Positions 5,823 through 12,350 of a stretch of DNA of 26,405 nucleotides are shown one piece after another. The stretch lies in the IMG/VR virus record IMGVR_UViG_3300005577_000077, positions 1-26,405 of that record; one strand, 5' to 3'. Below the pieces are notes generated by a model. That model was not told the origin of the DNA. It saw only the letters and a list, made by a program, of their open reading frames with translations, and ran no database searches. The DNA is from a virus. Position numbers and translations under genes: made by a program. The first letter of the stretch is position 1. Each line of letters opens with the position of its first letter.

Positions 5823-6074
5823 ATGGAGAAGTCACCAATTGAACAGGCTATCGATCTGGCAGGCGGTTCCGAGGCGAAACTCGGGGCTGAAATCGGCTTT
5901 TCCCAAGTGGCAGTCAACAAAGCAAGGCGGGCAGGGCGTGCAAGCCCTCGCATGGCCTTGGCAATTCACCGCTTCACAGGCGGTCTAGTTCCAGCTTCCT
6001 CAATTCGTCCGGATATGTGGGCGCGGCCGGAAGATGTGCCGCCGCAAGTCTCCGAACCGGAAGCCGCAGCATGA
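5823..6074 (+). CDS. YdaS/Cro-like HTH regulator, 83 aa
   Basis: The protein is a short helix-turn-helix of the YdaS/Cro type: IEQAIDLAGGSEAKLGAEIG, FSQVAVNKARRAGR and AIHRFTGGLVPASSIRPDMW. The last part, a helix followed by a conserved RPDxW turn, is the family hallmark. It is the first gene of the rightward operon and divergent from the repressor, so it should act as Cro, binding the shared operators. No Shine-Dalgarno is visible before the ATG, which falls at the expected transcription start. The stop overlaps the next plus-strand start as ATGA. Confidence 0.88.
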   Translation: MEKSPIEQAIDLAGGSEAKLGAEIGFSQVAVNKARRAGRASPRMALAIHRFTGGLVPASSIRPDMWARPEDVPPQVSEPEAAA

Positions 6075-6292
6075 AAAGCGCGCGACAATCGACCGGGGCA
6101 GCCGATCATCGCGCGCTATCGATCGGCAAATATGCGCCGTCGAACAGTATCCTAATTCCTCCCCGTGATCCTCCGCTCGAACGCGGCATAGTCGCGCAAG
6201 CGCTGATTGACATAGCTTTCGTGCTGTTTGTTTCGGTGACTTCGCTCGCCATCGCAGGCGGGCTGTTCATTCTGCTTTTCGTAAAGACGTAA
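6071..6292 (+). CDS. Possible small membrane protein, 73 aa
   Basis: A start at 6071 overlaps the Cro-like stop as ATGA. The C-terminal 30 residues are a single hydrophobic segment (IDIAFVLFVSVTSLAIAGG and FILLFV) that would be one membrane helix; the N-terminal half is polar. It may be real because of the tight coupling. Against it, an opposite-strand ORF over most of the same DNA (6152-6355) has better third-position composition and looks more like a protein I have seen. Only one may be translated. Confidence 0.4.
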   Translation: MKSARQSTGAADHRALSIGKYAPSNSILIPPRDPPLERGIVAQALIDIAFVLFVSVTSLAIAGGLFILLFVKT

Positions 6293-6355
6293 CACCCGCG
6301 CGGTTGCCGCCGCTAGCGGGAAGAAGGTCGTTGGTTCGTTGTCGTTGGTCTTCAT
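6152..6355 (-). CDS. Possible leftward hypothetical protein, 67 aa, antisense to 6071-6292
   Basis: On the minus strand a 67-residue reading begins KTNDNEPTTFFPLAAATARVL and ends QRLRDYAAFERRITGRN. This layout resembles small unnamed proteins in rhizobial genomes and phages, and its codons end mostly in G or C, unlike the plus-strand reading. No good Shine-Dalgarno precedes the ATG at 6355, and an in-frame ATG at 6427 is possible. It would face the early operon. I rank it as slightly more likely than its antisense partner. Confidence 0.45.
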   Translation of the reverse strand: MKTNDNEPTTFFPLAAATARVLRLYEKQNEQPACDGERSHRNKQHESYVNQRLRDYAAFERRITGRN

Positions 6356-6387
6356 GCCGTCAGTCAACAGCATGAGGATTCCGAAAA

Positions 6388-6762
6388 ATGGAAAAGGCTT
6401 CCGGAGTAGGTGTTGTGCGTAAAGCAATCTCAGTTGTGGCTGGAGTGAGAGAGTGGGGAGATACCCGCGAAAGCTGGTTGGCCCGCGTCCCCCGCAGAGT
6501 TCCGACCGTTACGTTTCGCACCGTGAAGGCATTGTTTTATGGCGAGATTGACGATCCCGAGCACTGGGCGGCGCGCGATATTCGCAGAGCCGCTGAACTT
6601 ATCGAGGCACGTAAAGAGGCGTCCGCCCTTGCATCTCAATTTGAAACAATCGCGGGAGGCCTCGATGCCACGGACGCGGATTTTCATAGCGCGGATGTTG
6701 CTGCGCTTGTCCATGTGGCTCGCCTCCTTCGCGGTAAAGATAGCCCCGGAAATAAAGGCTAA
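6388..6762 (+). CDS. Phage DNA-binding-like protein, 124 aa
   Basis: The N-terminal third has GDTRESWLARVPRRVPTVTF..TVKALFYGE followed by DPEHWAARDIRRAAELIEARK, which reads as a short HTH-like segment (VTFRTVKALFYGE) followed by long helices. The end is a helical DADFHSADVAALVHVARLL motif. I recall similar small proteins in early regions of rhizobial phages, without a named function. A GAGGA site lies about 10 bases before the ATG. It stands between Cro and the GcrA-like gene, so a regulatory role is plausible. Confidence 0.65.
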   Translation: MEKASGVGVVRKAISVVAGVREWGDTRESWLARVPRRVPTVTFRTVKALFYGEIDDPEHWAARDIRRAAELIEARKEASALASQFETIAGGLDATDADFHSADVAALVHVARLLRGKDSPGNKG

Positions 6763-6767
6763 CTAGC

Positions 6768-7313
6768 ATGGATGCAATTTGCAACGATTTCAATTCCGCA
6801 GTGGTCGAACCCTCCGCTGCGGATACGGACGCCGCAACCGCCGCCCACTCCCCTGCGGCGTCCGTTCTTACATGGTGGACCTCAGAACGCATTGACGAAC
6901 TGAAATCGCTTTGGGCCACGGGCGCGTCAGCAGCGATCATAGCCGGCGAAATGCAAACAACCCGCAATGCCGTACTCGGGAAGGTTCACCGGCTTAAGCT
7001 GAACCCGAGAGAATGCCGAAACGGCTATTATTACGGGACGGTCATCACATTTGGGGAAGCAAAGCTTAGGCCGCGAAAGCGCTATCCTGCCCGACCCAAG
7101 ACTGTCTATCCCACGCGAGAAAGCAAGCCACGACTTCGCGTTCCTCGCCCGAATTTCAAACCCGCCATCATGCCCGTCATGTCCGTAATAACAGGCGCAT
7201 TCGTGACCTCCAAAAAGCGCAAGCCAATGATTGGCGAGTTCACCAAAAACCAGCTTCGCGCGATGCTGACACAAGCCATGGTCAATACCGCCGCGATGGA
7301 AATCCTGCCGTGA
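6768..7313 (+). CDS. GcrA-domain cell-cycle regulator homologue, 181 aa
   Basis: Residues about 36-78 match the N-terminal DNA-binding domain of GcrA: WWTSERIDELKSLWATG, SAAIIAGEMQTTRNAVLGKVHRLKL. In alphaproteobacteria GcrA binds sigma-70 holoenzyme and acts at promoters with N6-methylated adenine. Here the domain follows a 35-residue Ala/Thr/Ser-rich leader and is followed by a long basic, proline-rich linker and a short helical tail; the usual C-terminal region of host GcrA is not apparent. An AAAGG site precedes the ATG. It is coupled to a micro-ORF by GTGA and lies just before a DNA adenine methyltransferase, so it may redirect host or phage promoters (inference). Confidence 0.85.
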   Translation: MDAICNDFNSAVVEPSAADTDAATAAHSPAASVLTWWTSERIDELKSLWATGASAAIIAGEMQTTRNAVLGKVHRLKLNPRECRNGYYYGTVITFGEAKLRPRKRYPARPKTVYPTRESKPRLRVPRPNFKPAIMPVMSVITGAFVTSKKRKPMIGEFTKNQLRAMLTQAMVNTAAMEILP

Positions 7314-7474
7314 AACGCAATTCTATCGCTCACCAAATCCATCAAAAGCGCCGTCAACTGCGCGCTGCGAAGCCGAGATCAGAACTCGCGGCGAAATTGT
7401 ACTTCGAATTGCGGCGGTTATTGACCAAACAGCTTCAAGTTGAAAACCGGCTGGATCGGAAACTAGCTGTATGA
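7310..7474 (+). CDS. Basic micro-protein, 54 aa (GTG start)
   Basis: A GTG at 7310 overlaps the GcrA-like stop as GTGA and the stop overlaps the methyltransferase ATG as ATGA, so the frame exactly bridges two real genes. The product is highly basic and looks helical (KRRQLRAAKPRSELAAKLYF, then RRLLTKQLQVENRLDRKL) with a possible coiled coil. No family recognised. The tight fit at both ends is the main support. Confidence 0.6.
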   Translation: MKRNSIAHQIHQKRRQLRAAKPRSELAAKLYFELRRLLTKQLQVENRLDRKLAV

Positions 7475-8088
7475 TTGATCCGTTCGCCGATCTCCCGCGC
7501 GGGCATTACGGGGCGATCCTCGCTGATCCGCCGTGGGGTTTCAATCTGTGGTGGGGTGGTCGGTCGAACAAGACGCCTGCAGGCGTGCCATCACGCGCCA
7601 CGAAACCACATTACGAGGTTATGCGTGAGCCTGAATTGAACGCGCTCCCAGTCGGCACCTTGGCTGCAGATGATTGTGTGCTGTTTCTCTGGACGTGCTG
7701 GCCTGTGCTGGAATGGTCGCTGAGAACTATCGCGGCATGGGGGTTTGAATACAAAACTTGCGGGTTTTGCTGGGTGAAGGGCCACGCCCGCCAAATAGAG
7801 ATGTTTCGGGACGACATCGATCCACACATGACGTTGGGATATTGGACGCGCTCCAACTCCGAGGTTTGCCTGCTGGCGACACGCGGTAAGCCGAAGCGCT
7901 CCGACGCGGGAATCAAACAAGCCATCGTCGAGCCGCGTCGCGAGCACAGCCGCAAGCCCGACTGCGTTCACGGGCGCATCGAAAGACTCGTCGCCGGTCC
8001 CTATCTGGAATTGTTCGCCAGATCCCCGCGCAGCGGCTGGGACGTATGGGGCAATCAGACCGACAAGTTCGCAGAGGCGGCGGAATGA
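7471..8088 (+). CDS. MT-A70 family adenine N6-methyltransferase, 205 aa
   Basis: The catalytic DPPW motif appears at residues 19-22 (ILADPPWGFNLWWG), near the N-terminus as in phage MT-A70 proteins. Later core strands include CVLFLWTCWPVLEWSL and WGFEYKTCGFCWVKGH, and the family region SEVCLLATRGKP, then REHSRKPD and ERLVAGPYLELFARS. It transfers a methyl group from S-adenosylmethionine to adenine in DNA (or less likely RNA). Target sequence cannot be read from the protein. No restriction enzyme gene is adjacent, so it is an orphan, likely for protection or for marking promoters; the GcrA-like gene just upstream makes the second idea attractive. Confidence 0.9.
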   Translation: MIDPFADLPRGHYGAILADPPWGFNLWWGGRSNKTPAGVPSRATKPHYEVMREPELNALPVGTLAADDCVLFLWTCWPVLEWSLRTIAAWGFEYKTCGFCWVKGHARQIEMFRDDIDPHMTLGYWTRSNSEVCLLATRGKPKRSDAGIKQAIVEPRREHSRKPDCVHGRIERLVAGPYLELFARSPRSGWDVWGNQTDKFAEAAE

Positions 8089-8339
8089 GAACCTTTCATT
8101 ATGTTCGTCACCCCGACAAGCTCGACTGGCTGCGCTTGGGCTGGATCATCGCCAAGCCAAACTGCCGAATGTACATGGACGAATTTTCGGTGACTATGGA
8201 ATGGCTGTGCGACTGCGAAATGGTCAAGCCTCGCCCTGCCAGCACTAATAGCACCGCGTTGAACGCAACTTTGAGTAACTGGCTAGTCAGCCGTCAAAAC
8301 CGCGTTCCCGAAACCGCTGGCGAGCGGGAGACCGTGTGA
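8085..8339 (+). CDS. Hypothetical phage protein, 84 aa
   Basis: It starts at ATG 8085, overlapping the methyltransferase stop as ATGA. The N-terminal half (FHYVRHPDKLDWLRLGW, then an aromatic-rich MYMDEFSVTMEWLCDCEM) is short and compact; the rest is polar. No family recognised. Its stop overlaps the next GTG start. Confidence 0.6.
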   Translation: MRTFHYVRHPDKLDWLRLGWIIAKPNCRMYMDEFSVTMEWLCDCEMVKPRPASTNSTALNATLSNWLVSRQNRVPETAGERETV

Positions 8340-8524
8340 GTATTTCCGATAGCAAGCGCGCGGAAATTTCAACCATCGTTCGTGAGATAAAGTCGGGCAC
8401 CGCCTATTTTTCTGGAATGGGCATTTCGATCAATTCCTCGCACGAGATGAATGAAGCTATGGAGATCATCAAGCGCATCGAGCGCCGGATGATTGAGAAT
8501 CAGCAATCCGGGGGAAGCAAATGA
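8336..8524 (+). CDS. Small helical protein, 62 aa (GTG start)
   Basis: The GTG start overlaps the previous stop as GTGA and the stop overlaps the GapR-like ATG as ATGA. The product looks helical with a pattern EISTIVREIKSG and NEAMEIIKRIERRMIENQQ. No family recognised; it may be a partner of its coupled neighbour. Confidence 0.55.
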   Translation: MSISDSKRAEISTIVREIKSGTAYFSGMGISINSSHEMNEAMEIIKRIERRMIENQQSGGSK

Positions 8525-8769
8525 CCGAGCCGAAAGTGGGCGACAACAGCCAGCTTAAAGCGATTGTTGAGCGCATTGAGCATGTTGAGGGCGAGATTAA
8601 AGACCTTCAGAACGACAAGGGCGAGATTTATCAGGAAGCGAAGTCGCACGGTTATGACGTGAAGGTGCTTCGCAAGGTGATTGCCCTCCGCCGCATGGAC
8701 CCGTCTGCTCGTGTCGAGCAGGCTTCCGTCATGGAGGCTTACATTCATGCATTGGGGATGCTGGCGTGA
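8521..8769 (+). CDS. GapR-like nucleoid protein (DUF2312), 82 aa
   Basis: The protein matches the GapR/DUF2312 family over nearly all its length: QLKAIVERIEHVEGEIKDLQ, DKGEIYQEAKSHGYDVKVLRK and ALRRMDPSARVEQ, ending in IHALGM. Host GapR is a chromosome-bound protein that recognises overtwisted DNA ahead of polymerases and supports replication and transcription. The phage copy keeps the long first coiled-coil helix and the YxEAKxxGYDxKxLRKxxxLR DNA-contact region. It is coupled to its neighbours by ATGA overlaps at both ends. It probably coats or compacts phage DNA or supports its replication; that is inference. Confidence 0.9.
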   Translation: MTEPKVGDNSQLKAIVERIEHVEGEIKDLQNDKGEIYQEAKSHGYDVKVLRKVIALRRMDPSARVEQASVMEAYIHALGMLA

Positions 8770-9215
8770 TCGATTTTTACGAAAGCCGCGAATGGCTGGA
8801 CCTACGTTACCGCGTCCTGCAAAAGGCTGCGGGTAGCTGCAAATTATGTGGTTGTCGGGCGACCGCCGATAATCCAATTCAGGTCGATCATATCAAGCCG
8901 CGCTCGCTTCACCCCGAGCTTGCCCTTGTCGAATCCAATATGCAGGTGCTTTGCCAAAGCTGCAACAAGGGCAAGAGCAACAAGGACGATACAGATTGGC
9001 GCTGGAAAGCCTCCCACGAATTAACAGCTGGCATGAACCGAAGGGCTGCTATACTCGCTAGCGCAGATCCGGGACAAAAGGCGAAGTTAGAGCAGCTCGG
9101 TTGGCTCCGTCAAAACGACGTTGATCTGCAAATCCGCCGGGAAGCTGAGAAACAATACAAGGCTCTTTGGAAAGAGGTTGAAGCTGATTGGCTTGCGAAG
9201 GGCGAGCCGAAATGA
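8766..9215 (+). CDS. HNH endonuclease, 149 aa
   Basis: The N-terminal half has the classic layout CKLCG, VDHIKPRSLHPELALVESN, MQVLCQSCNKGKSN. The DH pair, ESN asparagine and the second CxxC give the HNH catalytic and zinc sites. The leading FYESREWLDLRYRVLQK helix is typical of this group. The C-terminal half (about 75-149) is a charged helical extension, possibly for DNA binding. It is coupled to GapR-like upstream and to the DUF1376 gene downstream by ATGA. It could serve replication or recombination; the more usual HNH packaging partner sits next to the terminase, which is not the case here. Confidence 0.87.
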   Translation: MIDFYESREWLDLRYRVLQKAAGSCKLCGCRATADNPIQVDHIKPRSLHPELALVESNMQVLCQSCNKGKSNKDDTDWRWKASHELTAGMNRRAAILASADPGQKAKLEQLGWLRQNDVDLQIRREAEKQYKALWKEVEADWLAKGEPK

Positions 9216-9724
9216 ACCGCCCCTGGATGCCCCTTTATGTCGGCGATTACCTTGGCGATACGGGGCACCTGACCACGACGCAGCATGGGGCCTACCTTCT
9301 CCTGATGATGCACTACTGGCGCAAGGGCGAGCTTCCAGACGACGATAAACAGCTGTCGAAGATCACCAAGCTACCACTGAAGGTTTGGACTGAATACCGG
9401 GAGACCTTGCAGGATTTTTTCTACGATGGATGGCGACATAAGCGGATCGATGCCGAGCTACAGCGAATGACCAAGGTTTCCAATGCCAGAGCGATTGCTG
9501 GGCAAAAGGGAGGAATTGGTTCGGCACTTTCTCGAATAAAGCTGGAAAATGCCTCGCTATCCAAACACGTCCCTCGCCAAGCAATTGCTTACCAAATGCC
9601 CAGCAACGCTACAGCAATCGTCAACCACTCACACTCACAAAGTAAGAAAGAAGAAGGGGCCACCAAGGGGAAAATAACCGCGACCCCCGAGCTAGAGGCC
9701 ATTCTTTCCAAACAGCGAGCCTGA
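9212..9724 (+). CDS. DUF1376 (YdaU-like) protein, 170 aa
   Basis: Residues 1-100 match DUF1376: MPLYVGDYLGDTGHLTTTQHG, YLLLMMHYWRKGELPDDD, KITKLPLKVW, then the end of the domain DGWRHKRIDAEL. These proteins lie in phage replication blocks and have a winged-helix look like replication initiators; the exact activity is not settled. I chose ATG 9212, which overlaps the HNH stop as ATGA; an earlier ATG at 9188 would only add residues inside the previous gene. The tail from about residue 100 is low complexity. By position it is the best replication-initiation candidate in the window. Confidence 0.82.
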   Translation: MNRPWMPLYVGDYLGDTGHLTTTQHGAYLLLMMHYWRKGELPDDDKQLSKITKLPLKVWTEYRETLQDFFYDGWRHKRIDAELQRMTKVSNARAIAGQKGGIGSALSRIKLENASLSKHVPRQAIAYQMPSNATAIVNHSHSQSKKEEGATKGKITATPELEAILSKQRA

Positions 9725-9726
9725 GC

Positions 9727-10272
9727 ATGAAACCCCACCGTGAAATCGACTTCGACAAGAAAGCGGAAGCGGCCCGAACCGATGCTCGAGGCCCGACTGC
9801 TGAGCGTATCTGGAAAGCCGATGGGGCGTTTGATCTTGGCGGCGACGATCGGGTAGGGCGGACCTACATCTTCTCCGATAGCCCCTTGGGCCGCATGTTC
9901 AAGCGCCATGCCATCGATCCAATCGAGTTCACCGCACTGCAGCGATACAAACATCATTGGTATCACGGGGGACTGTTATCCTCGATGGGAAGCGTTGATT
10001 TGAATCGGGTTTTTGCCTGCGACCCCTCGAATATGAGTGGCATGGCGAAATCAGAACGCCAGGCATTTCACAGGCAGCAATACCGGGAAGCAAGGGAACT
10101 GATCGGTCATCGCCCAGGTATCGTGGTGGACAACGTTGTCTGTGCGGAATGGCCCCTGCACGTCGCCGGCCATTCCATCGGCTACGACAGCCCGCACCGG
10201 GCTCGCATGGCGGCATCGCAGATATTGAGGGACGCCGGCTATCGGCTGGCCCGGCTTTGGGGGATCAGTTGA
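9727..10272 (+). CDS. DUF6456-like protein in the late-regulator (Q) position, 181 aa
   Basis: The C-terminal two thirds shows FKRHAIDPIEFTALQRYKHH, GLLSSMGSVDLNRVF, YREARELIG, DNVVCAEWPLHVAG, YDSPHRARMAASQILRDAG and a WGI end. This order resembles DUF6456-type proteins of rhizobial phages and chromosomes, an HTH-like all-helical fold. The gene is the last before a strong terminator, with a consensus -35 overlapping its own stop, which is where Q stands in lambda-like phages. I infer a late transcription regulator; there is no direct biochemical evidence. No good ribosome site is visible, but it follows the previous stop by two bases. Confidence 0.7.
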   Translation: MKPHREIDFDKKAEAARTDARGPTAERIWKADGAFDLGGDDRVGRTYIFSDSPLGRMFKRHAIDPIEFTALQRYKHHWYHGGLLSSMGSVDLNRVFACDPSNMSGMAKSERQAFHRQQYREARELIGHRPGIVVDNVVCAEWPLHVAGHSIGYDSPHRARMAASQILRDAGYRLARLWGIS

Positions 10273-10297
10273 CAAGGGGCGGCAAATCACATTTTGT
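10269..10297 (+). promoter_or_regulatory. Candidate late promoter (pR'-like)
   Basis: A perfect TTGACA (10269-10274) overlaps the stop codon of the Q-position gene and is followed after 17 bases by TTTTGT (10292-10297), a poor -10. A start near 10304 would meet the terminator at 10321-10350 within about 20 bases. Confidence 0.45.
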
Positions 10298-10320
10298 TGG
10301 TACGTTCGCAAGAGCCACGG

Positions 10321-10350
10321 CCCGTTCGGAGAAATCCGCGACGGGTTTTT
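10321..10350 (+). terminator. Intrinsic terminator between early and late genes
   Basis: The arms CCCGTtCGGA and TCCGcgACGGG form a stem closed by a GAAA loop and followed by TTTTT. It ends the rightward early operon and lies 17 bases before the next ATG, so late transcription would need to pass it. Confidence 0.8.
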
Positions 10351-10367
10351 GCATTTAGGAGGCTGGC

Positions 10368-10445
10368 ATGTCGGCCCAAGTAATCCAATTCAAGCCGCGT
10401 CCAAATCCCGTGCGCGACGCCCGCAAGCCTGCGAAGCAATGCTAA
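10368..10445 (+). CDS. Micro-ORF, 25 aa, possible 5' part of a split gene
   Basis: A strong TTTAGGAGG ribosome site precedes the ATG. The product starts SAQVIQFKPRPNP, a motif I associate with the N-terminus of small rhizobial phage proteins. Its stop overlaps the next small ORF in another frame. The two pieces together would read as one plausible short protein, so this may be one gene broken by a one-base frame change, or two coupled micro-genes. Confidence 0.5.
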   Translation: MSAQVIQFKPRPNPVRDARKPAKQC

Positions 10446-10534
10446 CCGCCTATTGGACCCCGTTCTTCGCATGGGCTGAAATGCTGGAAGATCCTATCGA
10501 CTGGAACGCGATCAAGCCAAAGGAGCCCGCGTGA
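10439..10534 (+). CDS. Micro-ORF, 31 aa, possible 3' part of a split gene
   Basis: Begins MLTAYWTPFFAWAEML and ends with a polar tail. The start lies inside the end of the 10368-10445 ORF, in a different frame, a few bases before its stop. The hydrophobic aromatic start is consistent with a continuation of the upstream reading. It may be read by reinitiation. Confidence 0.45.
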   Translation: MLTAYWTPFFAWAEMLEDPIDWNAIKPKEPA

Positions 10535-10584
10535 GCCGACTGACATCAAAAGCACGAAACAAACTTCCAGCCAAAAAACCATAA
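10531..10584 (+). CDS. Very short ORF, 17 aa, possible remnant of a common phage gene
   Basis: A GTG overlaps the previous stop as GTGA. The peptide SRLTSKARNKLPAKK matches what I recall as the opening of a widespread phage protein that normally continues for another 40 or more residues; here a stop follows at once. It may be a truncated remnant or a leader peptide for the terminase operon. Confidence 0.35.
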   Translation: MSRLTSKARNKLPAKKP

Positions 10585-10598
10585 CACTTAGAGGCTAA

Positions 10599-10901
10599 AT
10601 GGCTAAAGCACCGCTTGAAATCAAATCTTTGGCGCGGAAATATACAACGCAAGCCGTTGAAACTCTTGTCCATATTATGCGCCAGCCAGATGCACCGCCA
10701 GCTTCACGCGTCATGGCGGCCAATTCATTGCTAGATCGCGGCTGGGGCAAGCCAGATGCAACGGTAACCATCGATGACAAGCGCGATTCGACAGATTGGA
10801 CGCGAGCCGAACTGGTCGCCTTCCTCGTTGACGCCAGAAATGGCAGCTCGGGAACTGTTGAGGCGATTGGACGCCCAAGAGAACCTGATAGCGTTCACTG
10901 A
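10599..10901 (+). CDS. Terminase small-subunit-like protein, 100 aa
   Basis: The motif APLEIKSLARKYTTQAVETL, ASRVMAANSLLDRGWGKP is a helical pair common to proteins encoded right before terminase large subunits in alphaproteobacterial phages. It probably recognises the packaging site and feeds the large subunit. A GAGG site precedes the ATG. Its end overlaps the large subunit start by about 60 bases. It is shorter than most characterised small terminases, and the direct role in DNA recognition is inferred from position. Confidence 0.7.
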   Translation: MAKAPLEIKSLARKYTTQAVETLVHIMRQPDAPPASRVMAANSLLDRGWGKPDATVTIDDKRDSTDWTRAELVAFLVDARNGSSGTVEAIGRPREPDSVH

Positions 10902-12267
10902 ATACACATTTCCGCGATACCGAACCGCGCGGCACCATCGCATCATTGCAAACCAGCTTGAGCGGGTCGAGCGCGGAGAAATCGACCGGCTGATGCTGCT
11001 AGTGCCGCCTCGGCATGGCAAATCGGAATTGGCTTCGATCAGATTGCCCGCCTGGTTTCTGGGGAGGCAATCGCATAAGCAATTCCTCTCGGTCTCGGCA
11101 ACGGCGGAGCTGGCATCCGACTTCGGCCGTGTCGTCAAGAACACCATCGATAGCCCGGAATATCGTGCTGTATTCGATACGCGGTTAGCTGAAGATAGCC
11201 AAGCCAAAGGCAAATGGCATACTAGCGATGGCGGGATTTATTACGCGGTCGGTATTGGCGGGTCCGTTCTAGGCCGTGGCGGTGACTGCATCCTGATCGA
11301 TGATCCCTATTCATCAATGCAGGATGCCATGAGCGAACTGACCCGCAAGAACGTCTGGGATTGGTACACCGGCACGGCTTACAATCGTCTGATGCCGGGC
11401 GGTTCGATTGTCGTCATCAATCACCGGATGCATGAGGATGACCTTTGCGGGCGGTTGTTAGCCCAGCAGGCTGCCGGCGGCGACAAGTGGGAAGTTGTCG
11501 AACTGCCCGCGATCAACGCATCAGGCGAAGCTCTCTGGCCCGATGCGTACCCGTTGGAAGCACTCGAACGAATCCGAAAGAACAGCCAGGCGCGGTTTTG
11601 GTCGGCACTGTACCAGCAGCGCCCCGCGCCGGAAGAAGGCGATTACTTCAAGGTAGATTGGCTCAAGCCTTATGAAAAAGCCCCGTCACTCAATACGCTG
11701 CGGGTCTATGGCGGATCGGATTACGCTGTCACCGCTGACGGTGGAGACTACACGGTTCACGCCGTCGTTGGCCTCGACCCTGAAGGCCGAATGTATCTGT
11801 TGGACCTCTGGCGAAAACAAGCCAGTTCCGACGAATGGATTGAAGCCTTCTGCGACCTCGTAAAACAGTGGAAGCCGATGGGCTGGGCGGAAGAACAAGG
11901 CCAGATCAGATCGGGCATCGGGCCGTTTCTGGATCGCCGGCAACGTGAGAGAGGCGCCTATGTGTTCCGAGATCAATTCCCGACAAGGGGCGATAAGGCA
12001 ATTAGAGCACAGTCTATTCGGGGGCGAATGGCGCTTGAAGGGCTGTACGTTCCAGTACATGCCCCGTGGTATCCCGAGCTTCGATCTGAATTGCTTAGTT
12101 TTCCAGCGGGAAAGCATGACGATCAGGTCGATGCCCTCGGCCTCGTTGGACAACTGCTCGACAAGATGACATCCGGCCAGCATCCGCCCAAGCCCGAAGT
12201 TGTGAAGAACATATCCGGCTATAAATCGGCCGCCTCAGGCTCGACAGACGAATGGAAATCCTTCTGA
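10840..12267 (+). CDS. terL: Terminase large subunit, 475 aa
   Basis: The ATPase domain has Walker A PPRHGKSE (residues 56-63 from this start) and Walker B CILIDDPYS (about 150-158). The nuclease domain carries YGGSDYAVTADGGDYTV and later KHDDQVDALG, the acidic residues of an RNase H-like fold. It translocates DNA into the prohead through the portal and cuts it. The start is uncertain: ATG 10840 gives a typical N-terminus, while ATG 10774 adds 22 residues inside the small-subunit gene; neither has a clear ribosome site. Its stop overlaps a micro-ORF start. Confidence 0.95.
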   Translation: MAARELLRRLDAQENLIAFTEYTFPRYRTARHHRIIANQLERVERGEIDRLMLLVPPRHGKSELASIRLPAWFLGRQSHKQFLSVSATAELASDFGRVVKNTIDSPEYRAVFDTRLAEDSQAKGKWHTSDGGIYYAVGIGGSVLGRGGDCILIDDPYSSMQDAMSELTRKNVWDWYTGTAYNRLMPGGSIVVINHRMHEDDLCGRLLAQQAAGGDKWEVVELPAINASGEALWPDAYPLEALERIRKNSQARFWSALYQQRPAPEEGDYFKVDWLKPYEKAPSLNTLRVYGGSDYAVTADGGDYTVHAVVGLDPEGRMYLLDLWRKQASSDEWIEAFCDLVKQWKPMGWAEEQGQIRSGIGPFLDRRQRERGAYVFRDQFPTRGDKAIRAQSIRGRMALEGLYVPVHAPWYPELRSELLSFPAGKHDDQVDALGLVGQLLDKMTSGQHPPKPEVVKNISGYKSAASGSTDEWKSF

Positions 12268-12350
12268 TGACAGTCGATCCGCAACCCTATTTACCGCCGA
12301 GCCCGCGCGATTACGGCTGGTACAACGGCAGGCCCGGTAAGCCGCGATGA
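12267..12350 (+). CDS. Micro-ORF between terminase and portal, 27 aa
   Basis: ATG 12267 overlaps the terminase stop as TGATG and the stop overlaps the next micro-ORF as ATGA. The peptide is proline- and tyrosine-rich (PQPYLPPSPRDYGWYNG). No family recognised. The exact bridging of frames supports translation. Confidence 0.5.
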   Translation: MTVDPQPYLPPSPRDYGWYNGRPGKPR

